Part shown: positions 23,871 through 32,782 of the stretch, piece after piece
How the letters are laid out: each line of letters begins with the position of its first letter
Numbering within the stretch: position 1 is the stretch's first letter
Source: an uncultured Rhodospirillales bacterium
Lineage (GTDB): Bacteria > Pseudomonadota > Alphaproteobacteria > RF32 > CAG-239
DNA length: 55,053 nt
NCBI GenBank assembly: GCA_902778645.1
Contig: CACYYO010000004.1
Span: 1 to 55,053 of the forward strand
Reading direction: 5' to 3'
Notes under the pieces: model-generated
Seen by the model: only the letters and a program-made list of their open reading frames with translations
Told to the model about the DNA's origin: nothing
The model's database searches: none
Translations under genes and position numbers: made by a program

Positions 23871-24019
23871 CCCTCTCTGAATTTTTAGAGAGGGTGCGAG
23901 CATTTGCGAGCGGGTGAGTTTAAAAAAGCTTAAACTCATCCTGAATTTCTAAGTTATCCACTCGGCAATGCCTGCGGATAACAAGAAATTCTTCCTTCCC
24001 TAAAAATTCAGGGAAGGAA
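23871..24019. repeat. Multi-hairpin interspersed element, copy 1
   Basis: Four stems in order. P1: CCCTCTCT/AGAGAGGG (23871-23894), loop GAATTTTT. P2: GGTGAGTTTAA/TTAAACTCATCC (23913-23941). P3: GAATTTCT...TTATCC / GGATAA...AGAAATTC (23943-23991). P4: TTCCTTCCCT/AGGGAAGGAA (23992-24019), loop AAAAATTC. The P1 and P4 loops are exact reverse complements of each other. The second copy, 54864-55031, keeps P1, P2 and P4 and changes P3. Confidence 0.85.
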
Positions 24020-24027
24020 TATGGCTC

Positions 24028-24090
24028 GTCATTCTGAGCCCTGAAAAGGGGAAGAATCCTGAAGATTCTTCGCCACGTTCAGGATGACGA
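24028..24090. repeat. GTCATTCTGAG...CAGGATGACGA hairpin repeat
   Basis: Contains GAAGAATC (24051-24058) / GATTCTTC (24064-24071) as a stem with a CTGAA loop, and ATCCTGAA pairing with GTTCAGGAT. It ends in GATGACGA. It belongs to the family described at 6063 and 7205. Confidence 0.75.
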
Positions 24091-24155
24091 CATTGAAAGA
24101 TATATCTCTTTATCGTGAATTTATAAGCGAATATTTCGGCTTGTCAAGATTTAGC

Positions 24156-25046
24156 TTAACTCCCCAACAATATCAGTCCTATGACTGAGGCAAACAAAAT
24201 ACTGACAACTTTTAGGCTGATACGCGGGCACAAAAAGCTCCTATGCCGGCAAACCTGATAAATGTCCCAGCCGATAATCAGCATCGGGTATGTATAAATA
24301 ATGGCTGCCACATAAGACGGATTAAAGGTTTTCGCCATCGCTACATTTTTGGAGGCTAGTGACAACAGCGCCCATGTCACCAAAACCACGCCGTGCCATA
24401 AGTTTTTCTTTTTCCATATCAGCGAGGTTTTATAAGTTTTCAGGTATGCCCACAAATTCGTTATACCCATAATCCAACTCATAATCATGATATAATAAAA
24501 TACGGCAGAGCTCAGATTTTCGGTACCGAAGTGCATGGCTTGTTTGTTTAAGATATCCGAGCCGGTGGTCATAAACAGGCAAGGAATCAAATATAAAAAT
24601 GCCTGAAAGCCAATCTTACTTTTGCGCAGTTGCAGGACAGATATCGTAATCCCCGCCAAACATAAAATGATACCGATGAATTGGAGCGGATTATGGATAA
24701 AGGTTATGATTTGATGCGGATAAATCATCAGCCAAAATAAAAATGTCACCCCGATACTTAAGGGCTGAATCGCGGCTGTCATCTCAACACCAAAACGCTC
24801 GATAGAGTGCAATAAACGGTTATCCAAATAAGCAGCCCAAAGCCCCTGAGCCACAACAAATACGTAAAAATAAATATCATGAATCGGCGCAAAAAGCGGC
24901 GCAAACGGCAACATCACCAACCCGGCACCTATACCGCGATAGACCATAAATAAGGATGCCGGCATTTTGTATATTTGATTCGAATACATATAAATTGCCG
25001 TGAATAAACTCGAGATAAAGGCCGCTATCCACCAAATATTTTCCAT
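24156..25046 (-). CDS. DMT/EamA-type membrane transporter, copy 2
   Basis: 296 residues, ten hydrophobic segments, paralogous to 22878-23768 (shared YRGIGAGLVMLPF and NPSYVAAIIYTYPMLI segments). The ATG at 25046 has GAGAGGG just before it, and that site can pair with CCCCTC about 20 bases upstream, which might limit translation (inference). It lies between sufS and the repeat cluster, within the suf run. The substrate is unknown; amino acids, drugs and small metabolites are all handled by this superfamily. Confidence 0.8.
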   Translation of the reverse strand: MENIWWIAAFISSLFTAIYMYSNQIYKMPASLFMVYRGIGAGLVMLPFAPLFAPIHDIYFYVFVVAQGLWAAYLDNRLLHSIERFGVEMTAAIQPLSIGVTFLFWLMIYPHQIITFIHNPLQFIGIILCLAGITISVLQLRKSKIGFQAFLYLIPCLFMTTGSDILNKQAMHFGTENLSSAVFYYIMIMSWIMGITNLWAYLKTYKTSLIWKKKNLWHGVVLVTWALLSLASKNVAMAKTFNPSYVAAIIYTYPMLIIGWDIYQVCRHRSFLCPRISLKVVSILFASVIGLILLGS

Positions 25047-25108
25047 TTTCCCTCTCTTTTGTTTTGCGAGGGGATAGTAGCATAAAGATGGTTTATTAAG
25101 GCTTAATT

Positions 25109-26323
25109 TTAGAAAAACTTTTGAGCTTTGCGGATGGCGGCGACAAGCGTATCAATATCTTCTTTAGTACTATATAAGCCCAGTGAGGCACGTGCCAAAG
25201 ATTCATAACCCATACGATTAACAATCGGCTGAGCACAGTGGTGACCGGTACGCACGGCAACACCCTCTTTATCCAAAATAAAAGCCAAATCCTGCGGGTG
25301 CATTCCCTCAACATTAAATGAAAAAACACCACCTTTATCTTTGGCTTGTCCGATAATTTTTAAGCCCTTTATTTCATTCAAAGCATTGGTGGTATAGGTG
25401 GTTAATTCCTGCTCGTGCTTAAAAATATCTTCCATACCCAAAGACATCATATATTTGGCCGCTTCGCCCAAGCCGATAGCCTGCATAATTGCCGGTGTCC
25501 CCGCCTCAAAGCGGAACGGCGGTTCGTTAAAGGTTGTTTTTTCATAACTGACGGTATCAACCATATCGCCCCCGTATTGATAAGGCGGCATCGAATCGAG
25601 AATATTATACTTGCCGTACAACACACCTATCCCGCTCGGACCATAGGTTTTATGCCCCGAGAACACCAGAAAATCACAGTCCAAGTCTTGGACATCAACT
25701 TTTTGATGAACCGTATATTGACAGGCATCAACTAACACCAAAGCCCCGACTTTGTGCGCCTGCTCAGCCATTCTTTTAATTGGGAAAACGGTGCCCAACA
25801 CGTTTGACATTCCGGTGACGGCAACAAGTTTGGTCTTTTCCGAGAGTAAGTTCAAGAATTCTTCTTCCAGGTACTCCCCTCTGTCGCTGACTTTGAAGAT
25901 TTTTAAGTTAATCCCTTTTTCATCGCGCAGAGCCTGCCACGGCACTAAGTTGGCATGGTGTTCAGCTTGAGAAATCAGAACCTCATCTCCGGCTTGTAAA
26001 AACTTTCTGCCCCATGAAGCGGCAACTAAATTGATTCCCTCGGTGGCATTACGGACAAACACAACTTCTTTATCACTTTTGGTGTTCAAAAATTCGTGAA
26101 TTTGACTGCGCGCCTCTTCATAAGCAACGGTGATTTGCTCTGACAAATAGTATGACCCGCGGTGCACATTGGCATATTCTTCGAGATACATTCGACGCAT
26201 TTTTTCAATAACTTGCGCAGGCTTTTGTGCACTTGCCGCCGAATCGAGAAACGTGTTCGGTTTACCATTAACAGGTATTGATAAAATTGGGAAATCTTGG
26301 CGAATTTTATAAACGTCGTACAT
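25109..26323 (-). CDS. sufS: SufS cysteine desulfurase
   Basis: About 404 residues; PLP-dependent group II cysteine desulfurase that takes sulfur from cysteine for the SUF system. Landmarks: AEHHANLVPW, the PLP lysine in SGHKTYGPSGIG, GGDMVDTVSYE, FEAGTPAIMQAIG, and the catalytic cysteine in RTGHHCAQP near residue 365. The ATG at 26323 is chosen because AGGGAGAA precedes it, and it lies 11 bases after sufD ends; the longer frame from 26356 would overlap sufD. Confidence 0.94.
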   Translation of the reverse strand: MYDVYKIRQDFPILSIPVNGKPNTFLDSAASAQKPAQVIEKMRRMYLEEYANVHRGSYYLSEQITVAYEEARSQIHEFLNTKSDKEVVFVRNATEGINLVAASWGRKFLQAGDEVLISQAEHHANLVPWQALRDEKGINLKIFKVSDRGEYLEEEFLNLLSEKTKLVAVTGMSNVLGTVFPIKRMAEQAHKVGALVLVDACQYTVHQKVDVQDLDCDFLVFSGHKTYGPSGIGVLYGKYNILDSMPPYQYGGDMVDTVSYEKTTFNEPPFRFEAGTPAIMQAIGLGEAAKYMMSLGMEDIFKHEQELTTYTTNALNEIKGLKIIGQAKDKGGVFSFNVEGMHPQDLAFILDKEGVAVRTGHHCAQPIVNRMGYESLARASLGLYSTKEDIDTLVAAIRKAQKFF

Positions 26324-26334
26324 CGCTGTTCTCC

Positions 26335-27486
26335 CTATATCAGGCTCTTGAACCATTCACGCACCGAAGAATCGGTAATATGATTGATAACATCAGTCAC
26401 ATAGGCGTCAATGAGCAACGTTTTCGCCTCTTCCTCGCCTATTCCGCGGGAGCGCATATAAAACAGCTGTTCTTTATCAATCTCCCCACTGGCAGCACCA
26501 TGAGAGCATTTGACATCGTCAGCAAAAATTTCTAATTCCGGTTTAACATCTATCTCGGCATCGTCGCTTAAGACCATCGCTTTGTGTAGCTGTGTTCCCG
26601 ACGTACAAACGGCGTTGGGGGCAATATGTATCCGCCCTTGGAAAACTCCTTTAGCCGTTCCGCCGACCACCCCTTTGACAAGCTGCGATGATTTGGTATG
26701 CGGTTGATAGTGATAAACATTGGTTGTCGTATCTAAGGTTGCCCAGCCGTTCATCATATAAGCCGCGTTAACAACAGCTTCTGCCCCTTCACCATTCAGA
26801 GAAATCTCCGTTTCATTGCGGGCAATGTTGGCTCCTTTTTGAAGACAAAAGCTCTCGTACTTTCCGTCTGCGGCAATGGTTATTTCGTGCAGTGCCACAT
26901 GGTTGGCCTTAAAAGCCTCATTTTGATATTTGTAGTGTTGCAGGCTCGCTCCGGCTTGGATATTGATGTCATTCACGAGGTTTGCCAAATAGCATGATTT
27001 TACCTCCCCCTCGTAGGTAAACTGCTCGATAATTGCTGCCGAAGAATCTTTTTCACAGTTAATAATGTTGCGCCAATGATAAAAGCCGTTTTCTCCGTTA
27101 GGTGACATGTGATAGTTCAGCACCAACGGACGAGATAACTTCCGTCGAATCGTGATTTGCAGCCCTTGGGTCAAATAAAGAGCATTCATCTGCGCAAACG
27201 GGTGATGCGTTTTCTCCTCGACGTGGTCGATAACCGTTATCTCTGCCCCCGCCACTTGCGGTAATGCGGAAACAAGTCTCCCGTTGCTGATATGAATGAC
27301 ATCAGCTTTAAGAGGGAGCTCCGGACCTGTAGCTGAGGAAGGGGTACATAATGTGTAGGGACAGTCCAGCAAATCGCGCAGGCGTGTGTATTTCCAAGCT
27401 TCCGTCTTCGGGGTCGGTAACTCAATACCGGAGACTTTGGCGAGTTCTGCGTAGTCGTAGGCTATGTTCGGCACTAAATTTGTCAT
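26335..27486 (-). CDS. sufD: SufD, scaffold subunit of the SUF complex
   Basis: A 383-residue protein that joins SufB and SufC in the SufBC2D scaffold for iron-sulfur cluster assembly. The C-terminal half has the right-handed beta-helix typical of SufB/D, ending with the shared block KCSHGAASGEIDKEQLFYMR SRGI (two parts), in which SufB has the related [11 protein letters not shown]. It shares one base with sufC. The N-terminus is longer and variable, as usual. Confidence 0.93.
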   Translation of the reverse strand: MTNLVPNIAYDYAELAKVSGIELPTPKTEAWKYTRLRDLLDCPYTLCTPSSATGPELPLKADVIHISNGRLVSALPQVAGAEITVIDHVEEKTHHPFAQMNALYLTQGLQITIRRKLSRPLVLNYHMSPNGENGFYHWRNIINCEKDSSAAIIEQFTYEGEVKSCYLANLVNDINIQAGASLQHYKYQNEAFKANHVALHEITIAADGKYESFCLQKGANIARNETEISLNGEGAEAVVNAAYMMNGWATLDTTTNVYHYQPHTKSSQLVKGVVGGTAKGVFQGRIHIAPNAVCTSGTQLHKAMVLSDDAEIDVKPELEIFADDVKCSHGAASGEIDKEQLFYMRSRGIGEEEAKTLLIDAYVTDVINHITDSSVREWFKSLI

Positions 27487-28244
27487 TACTTTTCTTTCAC
27501 AAATTCTGCATAGCCGTTTTGCTCCAGTTCCAGAGCTAAATCTTTGTTCCCTGAACGAACAATATGTCCATCAGCAAACACATGCACAAAATCAGGAACA
27601 ATATAATTTAACAAGCGTTGGTAGTGTGTGATAACTAGCATTGACCTCTTGCCGTCACGCAAGCGATTGACGCCTTCGGCAACAACCTTGAGGGCATCTA
27701 TATCAAGTCCCGAATCGGCTTCATCCAAAATTGCAAAATCAGGTTTCAGAATCGACATTTCCAGCGTTTCCATTCGTTTCTTCTCTCCGCCGGAAAAGCC
27801 GACGTTAATCGGACGCTTCAGCATCTCATTGTCTATTCCCAACAGGCGTCCCTCTTCTCGTACCATTTTCAAAAATTCCATAGTATCCAGTTCGGGCAGC
27901 CCTTGATGTTTGCGGACAGCATTAACCGCATGTTTCAGAAATGTTGTGGTCGGCACACCGGGAATTTCAACCGGATATTGCATGATTAAAAAAACACCTT
28001 CTCTGGCACGCTCTTCCACGCTCATCGCCAGCAAATCTTTGCCCTTAAAACGGACGGAACCTGAGGTTACCGCATAGCCTGGTTTGCCGCATAGTACGTA
28101 CGATAGCGTCGATTTCCCTGCACCATTCGGGCCCATAATGGCATGAACTTCACCTTCATTAATTGTCAGGTTAAAGTCTTTGATAATTTGTTTGCCGCAT
28201 ACTTCGGCACATAAATCTTCAATTTCAAGTAATGGTGTGTTCAT
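27486..28244 (-). CDS. sufC: SufC, ATPase of the SUF complex
   Basis: About 252 residues; ABC-type ATPase that drives the SufBC2D scaffold. Walker A GPNGAGKST, signature SGGEKKR, Walker B FAILDEADSGLD, with the D-loop and H-loop (ITHYQRLL) in place. The ATG at 28244 is preferred: AAAGGAT lies eight bases upstream, whereas the longer frame from 28280 overlaps the end of sufB. Confidence 0.95.
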   Translation of the reverse strand: MNTPLLEIEDLCAEVCGKQIIKDFNLTINEGEVHAIMGPNGAGKSTLSYVLCGKPGYAVTSGSVRFKGKDLLAMSVEERAREGVFLIMQYPVEIPGVPTTTFLKHAVNAVRKHQGLPELDTMEFLKMVREEGRLLGIDNEMLKRPINVGFSGGEKKRMETLEMSILKPDFAILDEADSGLDIDALKVVAEGVNRLRDGKRSMLVITHYQRLLNYIVPDFVHVFADGHIVRSGNKDLALELEQNGYAEFVKEK

Positions 28245-28269
28245 TTGTTTGTATCCTTTATTCTTTTCA

Positions 28270-29721
28270 CTACCCGACACTGCCTTCCAGGCTGATGTTT
28301 ATCAGTTTGGCGGCTTCAATGGCAAATTCCATCGGCAGATGCTGCATCACGTCTTTGCAGAATCCGTTGACGATCAAACTGACGGCTTCTTCCTCGCTAA
28401 TGCCTCGCTGTTTGCAGTAAAACAACTGTTCATCACTGATTTTAGATGTTGTTGCTTCGTGCTCTAAGACAGCATTACGATTGCGATTTTCGACATACGG
28501 TACGGTGTGCGACCCGCAATTTGCCCCAATCAACAGACTATCACATTGGGAATAGTTACGAGCATTGTCCGCCTGCGGCGTTACCTTAACGAGACCGCGA
28601 TACGTCTGATTGGAAAAACCGGCGGATATGCCTTTAGATATGATTTTTGAGGTGGTATTTTTGCCGATATGGATCATTTTGGTCCCGGTATCGGCTTGTT
28701 GGCGATTGTTGGTAATAGCCACCGAATAAAATTCACCAACCGAATTATCCCCCTGCAAAACACAAGACGGATATTTCCATGTCACTGCAGAACCCGTCTC
28801 AACCTGTGTCCATGAGATTTTGGAATTTGCACCACGGCAAGCCGCCCGTTTGGTGACAAAATTATAAACACCGCCTTTGCCGTCTTTGTCTCCGGGATAC
28901 CAGTTTTGCACTGTCGAATATTTGACCTCGGCATTATTCATAACCACAATTTCGACAATCGCGGCATGGAGCTGATTTTCATCTCGCTGCGGTGCCGTAC
29001 AACCTTCGAGGTATGACACATAGCTGTCATCTTCTGCCACAATCAGCGTGCGTTCAAACTGTCCGGTATTTTTGGCATTGATGCGAAAATAAGTTGAGAG
29101 CTCCATCGGGCTTTTGACTCCTTTGGGTATATACACAAAAGAACCATCCGTAAAAACAGCTGAATTCAGACAAGCAAAAAAATTATCCGTATAAGGGACA
29201 ACCGAGCCGAGATATTTTTTGACCAAATCCGGGTGATTTTTAATTGCCTCGGAAATAGAACAGAAAATAATTCCTTTCTCGGCCAATTTTGCACGATAAG
29301 TGGTGGCAACGGATACACTGTCAAACACGGCATCCACAGCAACAACGCCGGCTAAAGCCTCTTGTTCCTTAAGAGGAATCCCTAGTTTATCGTATGTTTC
29401 CAGCAGGCTTTTATCGACTTCCTGCAGGCTTTTGGGTGCGACTTTTTGTTTGGGTGCCGAATAATAATGCAGCGCTTGATAATCTATCTTGTCATAAGCG
29501 AGTTTTGCCCAATGCGGTTCGCTCATGGTCTGCCAAAATTCGAAAGCTTTGAGCCGCCATTCAAGCAGCCATTCCGGCTCTTCCTTCTTTTGAGAAATAA
29601 GGCGAATAATGTCTGCATTCAGGCCAGCCGGAGCCGTATCAGCTTCGATGTCCGTTATAAAGCCGTATTTATATTTATCGCCACTTTCATCTATGATATC
29701 AGGCTGTGCCATTTGCTCCAT
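28270..29721 (-). CDS. sufB: SufB, core scaffold of the SUF complex
   Basis: A 483-residue core subunit on which iron-sulfur clusters are built. It has the family's [20 protein letters not shown] block with a conserved Cys, [15 protein letters not shown], and the C-terminal [16 protein letters not shown]. It is first in the operon sufB-C-D-S. ATG at 29721 or at 29712 (with GGAG just before it) is possible. No iscR/rirA-like regulator gene lies beside it. Confidence 0.95.
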   Translation of the reverse strand: MEQMAQPDIIDESGDKYKYGFITDIEADTAPAGLNADIIRLISQKKEEPEWLLEWRLKAFEFWQTMSEPHWAKLAYDKIDYQALHYYSAPKQKVAPKSLQEVDKSLLETYDKLGIPLKEQEALAGVVAVDAVFDSVSVATTYRAKLAEKGIIFCSISEAIKNHPDLVKKYLGSVVPYTDNFFACLNSAVFTDGSFVYIPKGVKSPMELSTYFRINAKNTGQFERTLIVAEDDSYVSYLEGCTAPQRDENQLHAAIVEIVVMNNAEVKYSTVQNWYPGDKDGKGGVYNFVTKRAACRGANSKISWTQVETGSAVTWKYPSCVLQGDNSVGEFYSVAITNNRQQADTGTKMIHIGKNTTSKIISKGISAGFSNQTYRGLVKVTPQADNARNYSQCDSLLIGANCGSHTVPYVENRNRNAVLEHEATTSKISDEQLFYCKQRGISEEEAVSLIVNGFCKDVMQHLPMEFAIEAAKLINISLEGSVG

Positions 29722-29747
29722 CTCTTATGTTATTCAGAATTGTGCTT

Positions 29748-29775
29748 AACATAACTCATTTGTGATAAATTGCAA
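29748..29775 (-). promoter_or_regulatory. Probable promoter of sufBCDS
   Basis: On the minus strand TTGCAA (plus 29770-29775) and TATGTT (plus 29748-29753) are 16 bases apart, about 30 bases upstream of sufB. I could not identify a defined Fur, Irr or IscR/RirA box here. Confidence 0.4.
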
Positions 29776-29854
29776 CGTTTAATTAAAAACTAAGAAAATT
29801 TTAATCTTATCTGCCTAAAATCGGTGCAGAAAATAACGAATCAAGGAATGTAAC

Positions 29855-30814
29855 GTGCGGTTTTCGATAACATTAATCACTGTTTGGCTGGCTGTTTTGA
29901 TGAATGTCGGTTGTACCATGCAATCCGGCAAGGTGCAGTTGCTTCCCTTAAGTTCCTGGTGGGGCGGCGGTTCAGCAGATACGGTTACCGTGCAAAAGGG
30001 GGATACCCTTTACAGTCTTTCACGCACTTATAATATTCCAATACGCGATATTATTGAGACCAACCACCTGACCCCGCCTTATACACTCTATGTCGGGCGC
30101 GTTTTGCGGCTTCCTGTTGCCCGTTATCATACGGTTGCGCACGGCGATACATTATATAGTATTTCTCGCCGGTACAACGTCGATATTACAACATTAAGTA
30201 AATTAAACAATTTGAGAGAACCTTACACGTTGAGTATCGGGCAAAAACTGGCTTTACCGGCGAGTGTCAGCGCTAATTCCACTTCGGCTCAAAAAGAATC
30301 GTCCGTCCCTGTATTATACTCAGCTTCTGCCGGCAATGGGAAGATTTCCACTTCAACAACCAGTGCGCCTAAACCGCAGACATCCTCCACTGTCAGCAAC
30401 AGACAGGTGAACAGCAAGCCTCAACTGACAACAACGCGTAAAAGCAAATTTGCCTGGCCGTTGAGGGGGACAATTATTTCTCGTTTCGGGAGTATCGGCA
30501 AAGGACGCTCCAATGACGGTATCAACATCAAAGCACCGCTTGGAACTTTGGTAAAAGCGGCCGATGCCGGCAAAGTCGTTTATGTCGGAAATGAACTCAA
30601 AGGTTTCGGCAATTTGATTCTCATTCAGCACAATGACGGGTGGATTACCGCTTATGCCCACAACAGTTCTTTCTTGGTAAAAAAAGGGCAAAGCGTGCAA
30701 AAAGGAACCTCAATTGCAAAGGTCGGCAGTTCCGGCGGCGTGAACACGCCACAGCTGCACTTTGAAGTTCGTGCCGGTAAAAAGCCGGTTAATCCACTTC
30801 TGTATTTACCTTAA
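29855..30814 (+). CDS. NlpD-like lipoprotein: two LysM domains and a degenerate LytM (M23) domain
   Basis: A 319-residue predicted lipoprotein, Cys20 in VGCT. Two LysM repeats, each with GDTLYSxSRxYN (residues about 48-92 and 94-139), bind peptidoglycan. The C-terminal M23 fold (about 215-319) matches NlpD, but zinc ligands are lost: the HxGxD site is SNDGIN and HLHFE is QLHFE. Such inactive LytM proteins act as activators of cell-wall amidases at division (family knowledge). It starts GTG with AAGGA upstream. It is transcribed towards yajC-secDF and divergent from sufB. Confidence 0.88.
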   Translation: MRFSITLITVWLAVLMNVGCTMQSGKVQLLPLSSWWGGGSADTVTVQKGDTLYSLSRTYNIPIRDIIETNHLTPPYTLYVGRVLRLPVARYHTVAHGDTLYSISRRYNVDITTLSKLNNLREPYTLSIGQKLALPASVSANSTSAQKESSVPVLYSASAGNGKISTSTTSAPKPQTSSTVSNRQVNSKPQLTTTRKSKFAWPLRGTIISRFGSIGKGRSNDGINIKAPLGTLVKAADAGKVVYVGNELKGFGNLILIQHNDGWITAYAHNSSFLVKKGQSVQKGTSIAKVGSSGGVNTPQLHFEVRAGKKPVNPLLYLP

Positions 30815-30830
30815 AAAAATTTTTAAAAAC

Positions 30831-30872
30831 TTGCTTTTTGAGTCTTGTTATCCTTATATAATGTTGTATAGT
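30831..30872 (+). promoter_or_regulatory. Probable promoter of yajC-secD-secF
   Basis: Overlapping elements: TATAAT at 30857-30862, and a pair TTGTTA (30845-30850) with TATAGT (30867-30872) 16 bases apart. The yajC start follows about 30 bases on, with GGAG as its ribosome binding site. Confidence 0.45.
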
Positions 30873-30904
30873 ATCTTGAATTTTTAATTTTATGGAGATA
30901 TCAA

Positions 30905-31210
30905 ATGGACACAACATTATATCAGTTGCTTATTTTGTTTTTGTTGTTTTATGTCTTTTTAATCCGTCCGGAACTCAAAAAGGCTAAAAAACACCAGGCC
31001 ATGCTTGATGCCTTGAAAAAGGGTGATAAAGTTTTGACACGCGGCGGTTTGTACGGCGTCATCACCAAAATTGAAAACGATAATGATTTGTTGGTTGAGA
31101 TTGCCGGCGGCGTGGTCGTTGCCATTAACAAAATCGGTATCTTAGGTTTGGCTGAGGACACTGTTGTTGCTCCGGCTCCTAAAAATGAAAATAAAAAAGC
31201 TAAAAAATAA
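30905..31210 (+). CDS. yajC: YajC, accessory subunit of the Sec translocon
   Basis: A 101-residue single-pass inner-membrane protein: a hydrophobic segment, residues 8-22 (LLILFLLFYVFLI), then RPELKKAKKHQAML and GDKVLTRGGLYGVI, both YajC signatures. It associates with SecDF in protein export. It is 11 bases upstream of secD. Confidence 0.95.
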   Translation: MDTTLYQLLILFLLFYVFLIRPELKKAKKHQAMLDALKKGDKVLTRGGLYGVITKIENDNDLLVEIAGGVVVAINKIGILGLAEDTVVAPAPKNENKKAKK

Positions 31211-31221
31211 AGGAAACGCAT

Positions 31222-32763
31222 ATGTATAAATTGTCAAAATCAAGAGTTTTGTTGATTTTAGCGATTTGTGCCACAGGTATTTTCTTTGCGGTACCAAATA
31301 TGCTTAAAAACAAAGACTCTTTGCCAAAATGGTGGCAACCGGTAAATCTCGGTCTTGATTTGCAAGGTGGATCGAATTTGTTGCTACAAGTTAAGATGGA
31401 TGATGTCTTAAAAGAAAGAATGTCAATAATTGAGGATTCCGTTCGTCAGATATTGCGCGAGAATCGGACTCGCTATACGAATCTCAAGGCTAACGATGAT
31501 TCGGTAACCGTTGCTATTGAAAATGCCAACGCTCGTGCACAAGTTCTTTCTAAGTTCTCCAAAATCGATGACGGACTGGAGGTTGTCGAAGGCGAAGACG
31601 GTGTTTTGACAATTCGCTACAGCGATATGGCCATCGGACAAATGAAGGCTAAAGTTGTCGATCAATCTATTGAGATTGTCCGCCGCCGTATTGATGAGCT
31701 TGGCACAAAAGAACCTGTCATTCAAGGGCAAGGCAGTGACCGAATCGTTGTTCAATTACCGGGGTTGCAGAATCCTGAAGCGGTTAAAGTTTTGCTCGGT
31801 AAAACGGCTAAAATGTCATTTCATATGGTTGACAGTCGTTCAACGGCGGCCGATGCAAGACGCGGTATGCTCAGTTCAAGCTCCCGCTTAGTCAGCGGTG
31901 ATGGCGGTACTTATGTTATCAGCCGGAAACCGGTTGTCGAAGGGGAAAATTTGGTTGACGCACAAGTTGCATATCAAGACGGTGCACCGGTTGTCAGCTT
32001 TAAGTTTAACACTCTCGGCGGCAAAAAATTCGGTGAAGCCACAAAAAATAATATCGGTGAGCGCTTAGCTATTGTTTTGGATAATGAGGTTATTTCTGCG
32101 CCGACCATTCAAAGTGCCATTTTGGGCGGCAGCGGTGTGATTACCGGTAATTTTGATGTTAAATCAGCAAATGATTTAGCCTTATTATTACGTTCCGGTG
32201 CTTTACCTGCTCCGTTGGAAGTTATTGAAGAGCGTACGGTTGGTGCCGGTCTGGGGGCCGATTCAATTAAAGCCGGTGTATTTGCCTCTATCATTGGCTT
32301 AATTTGCGTTGTTGTATTTATGTTAGCGGCTTATGGATTGTTTGGTTTGTTTACGACAATTACCGTATTCACCAACCTGTTTTTGATGCTCGGTATTTTG
32401 AGTTTGATGGGGGCGACCTTAACGTTGCCGGGTATTGCCGGTGTTATTCTGACAATCGGTATGGCAGTTGATGCAAATGTTTTAATTTTTGAGCGTATGC
32501 GTGAGGAAGTTAAAAACGGTCGTTCAACACGTGATGCAGCTGATGCCGGTTTCACGGAGGCATGGCGTACTATTCTTGACTCGAATCTGACAACCTTAGT
32601 TGCCGGTTTTGTCCTATTCTACTTTGGAACAGGTCCGGTCAGAGGGTTTGCCGTTACCTTAACGGTTGGTGTTTTGACATCTATGTTCACATCGGTTACC
32701 GTTTCACGGCTGATTATTACATATTGGCTTAATCGCTTTAAGCCGAAGAAACTCCCAATTTAA
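31222..32763 (+). CDS. secD: SecD, protein-export membrane protein
   Basis: A 513-residue RND-type subunit that uses proton flow to pull exported proteins out of SecYEG. It has one N-terminal membrane segment, a large periplasmic domain starting LGLDLQGGSNLLLQV, the EPVIQGQGSDRIVVQLPG motif, and five C-terminal membrane segments with GMAVDANVLIFERMREE (the conserved D-x-N). A good AAAGGAAA site precedes the ATG. Twenty bases separate it from secF. Confidence 0.96.
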   Translation: MYKLSKSRVLLILAICATGIFFAVPNMLKNKDSLPKWWQPVNLGLDLQGGSNLLLQVKMDDVLKERMSIIEDSVRQILRENRTRYTNLKANDDSVTVAIENANARAQVLSKFSKIDDGLEVVEGEDGVLTIRYSDMAIGQMKAKVVDQSIEIVRRRIDELGTKEPVIQGQGSDRIVVQLPGLQNPEAVKVLLGKTAKMSFHMVDSRSTAADARRGMLSSSSRLVSGDGGTYVISRKPVVEGENLVDAQVAYQDGAPVVSFKFNTLGGKKFGEATKNNIGERLAIVLDNEVISAPTIQSAILGGSGVITGNFDVKSANDLALLLRSGALPAPLEVIEERTVGAGLGADSIKAGVFASIIGLICVVVFMLAAYGLFGLFTTITVFTNLFLMLGILSLMGATLTLPGIAGVILTIGMAVDANVLIFERMREEVKNGRSTRDAADAGFTEAWRTILDSNLTTLVAGFVLFYFGTGPVRGFAVTLTVGVLTSMFTSVTVSRLIITYWLNRFKPKKLPI

Positions 32764-32782
32764 TGTAAAAGGAACGAAAAAA

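Noticed and set aside
29722-29854. Fur, Irr, RirA or IscR operator in the sufB promoter
   Set aside because: AT-rich dyads are present but none matches a consensus closely enough to call by eye.
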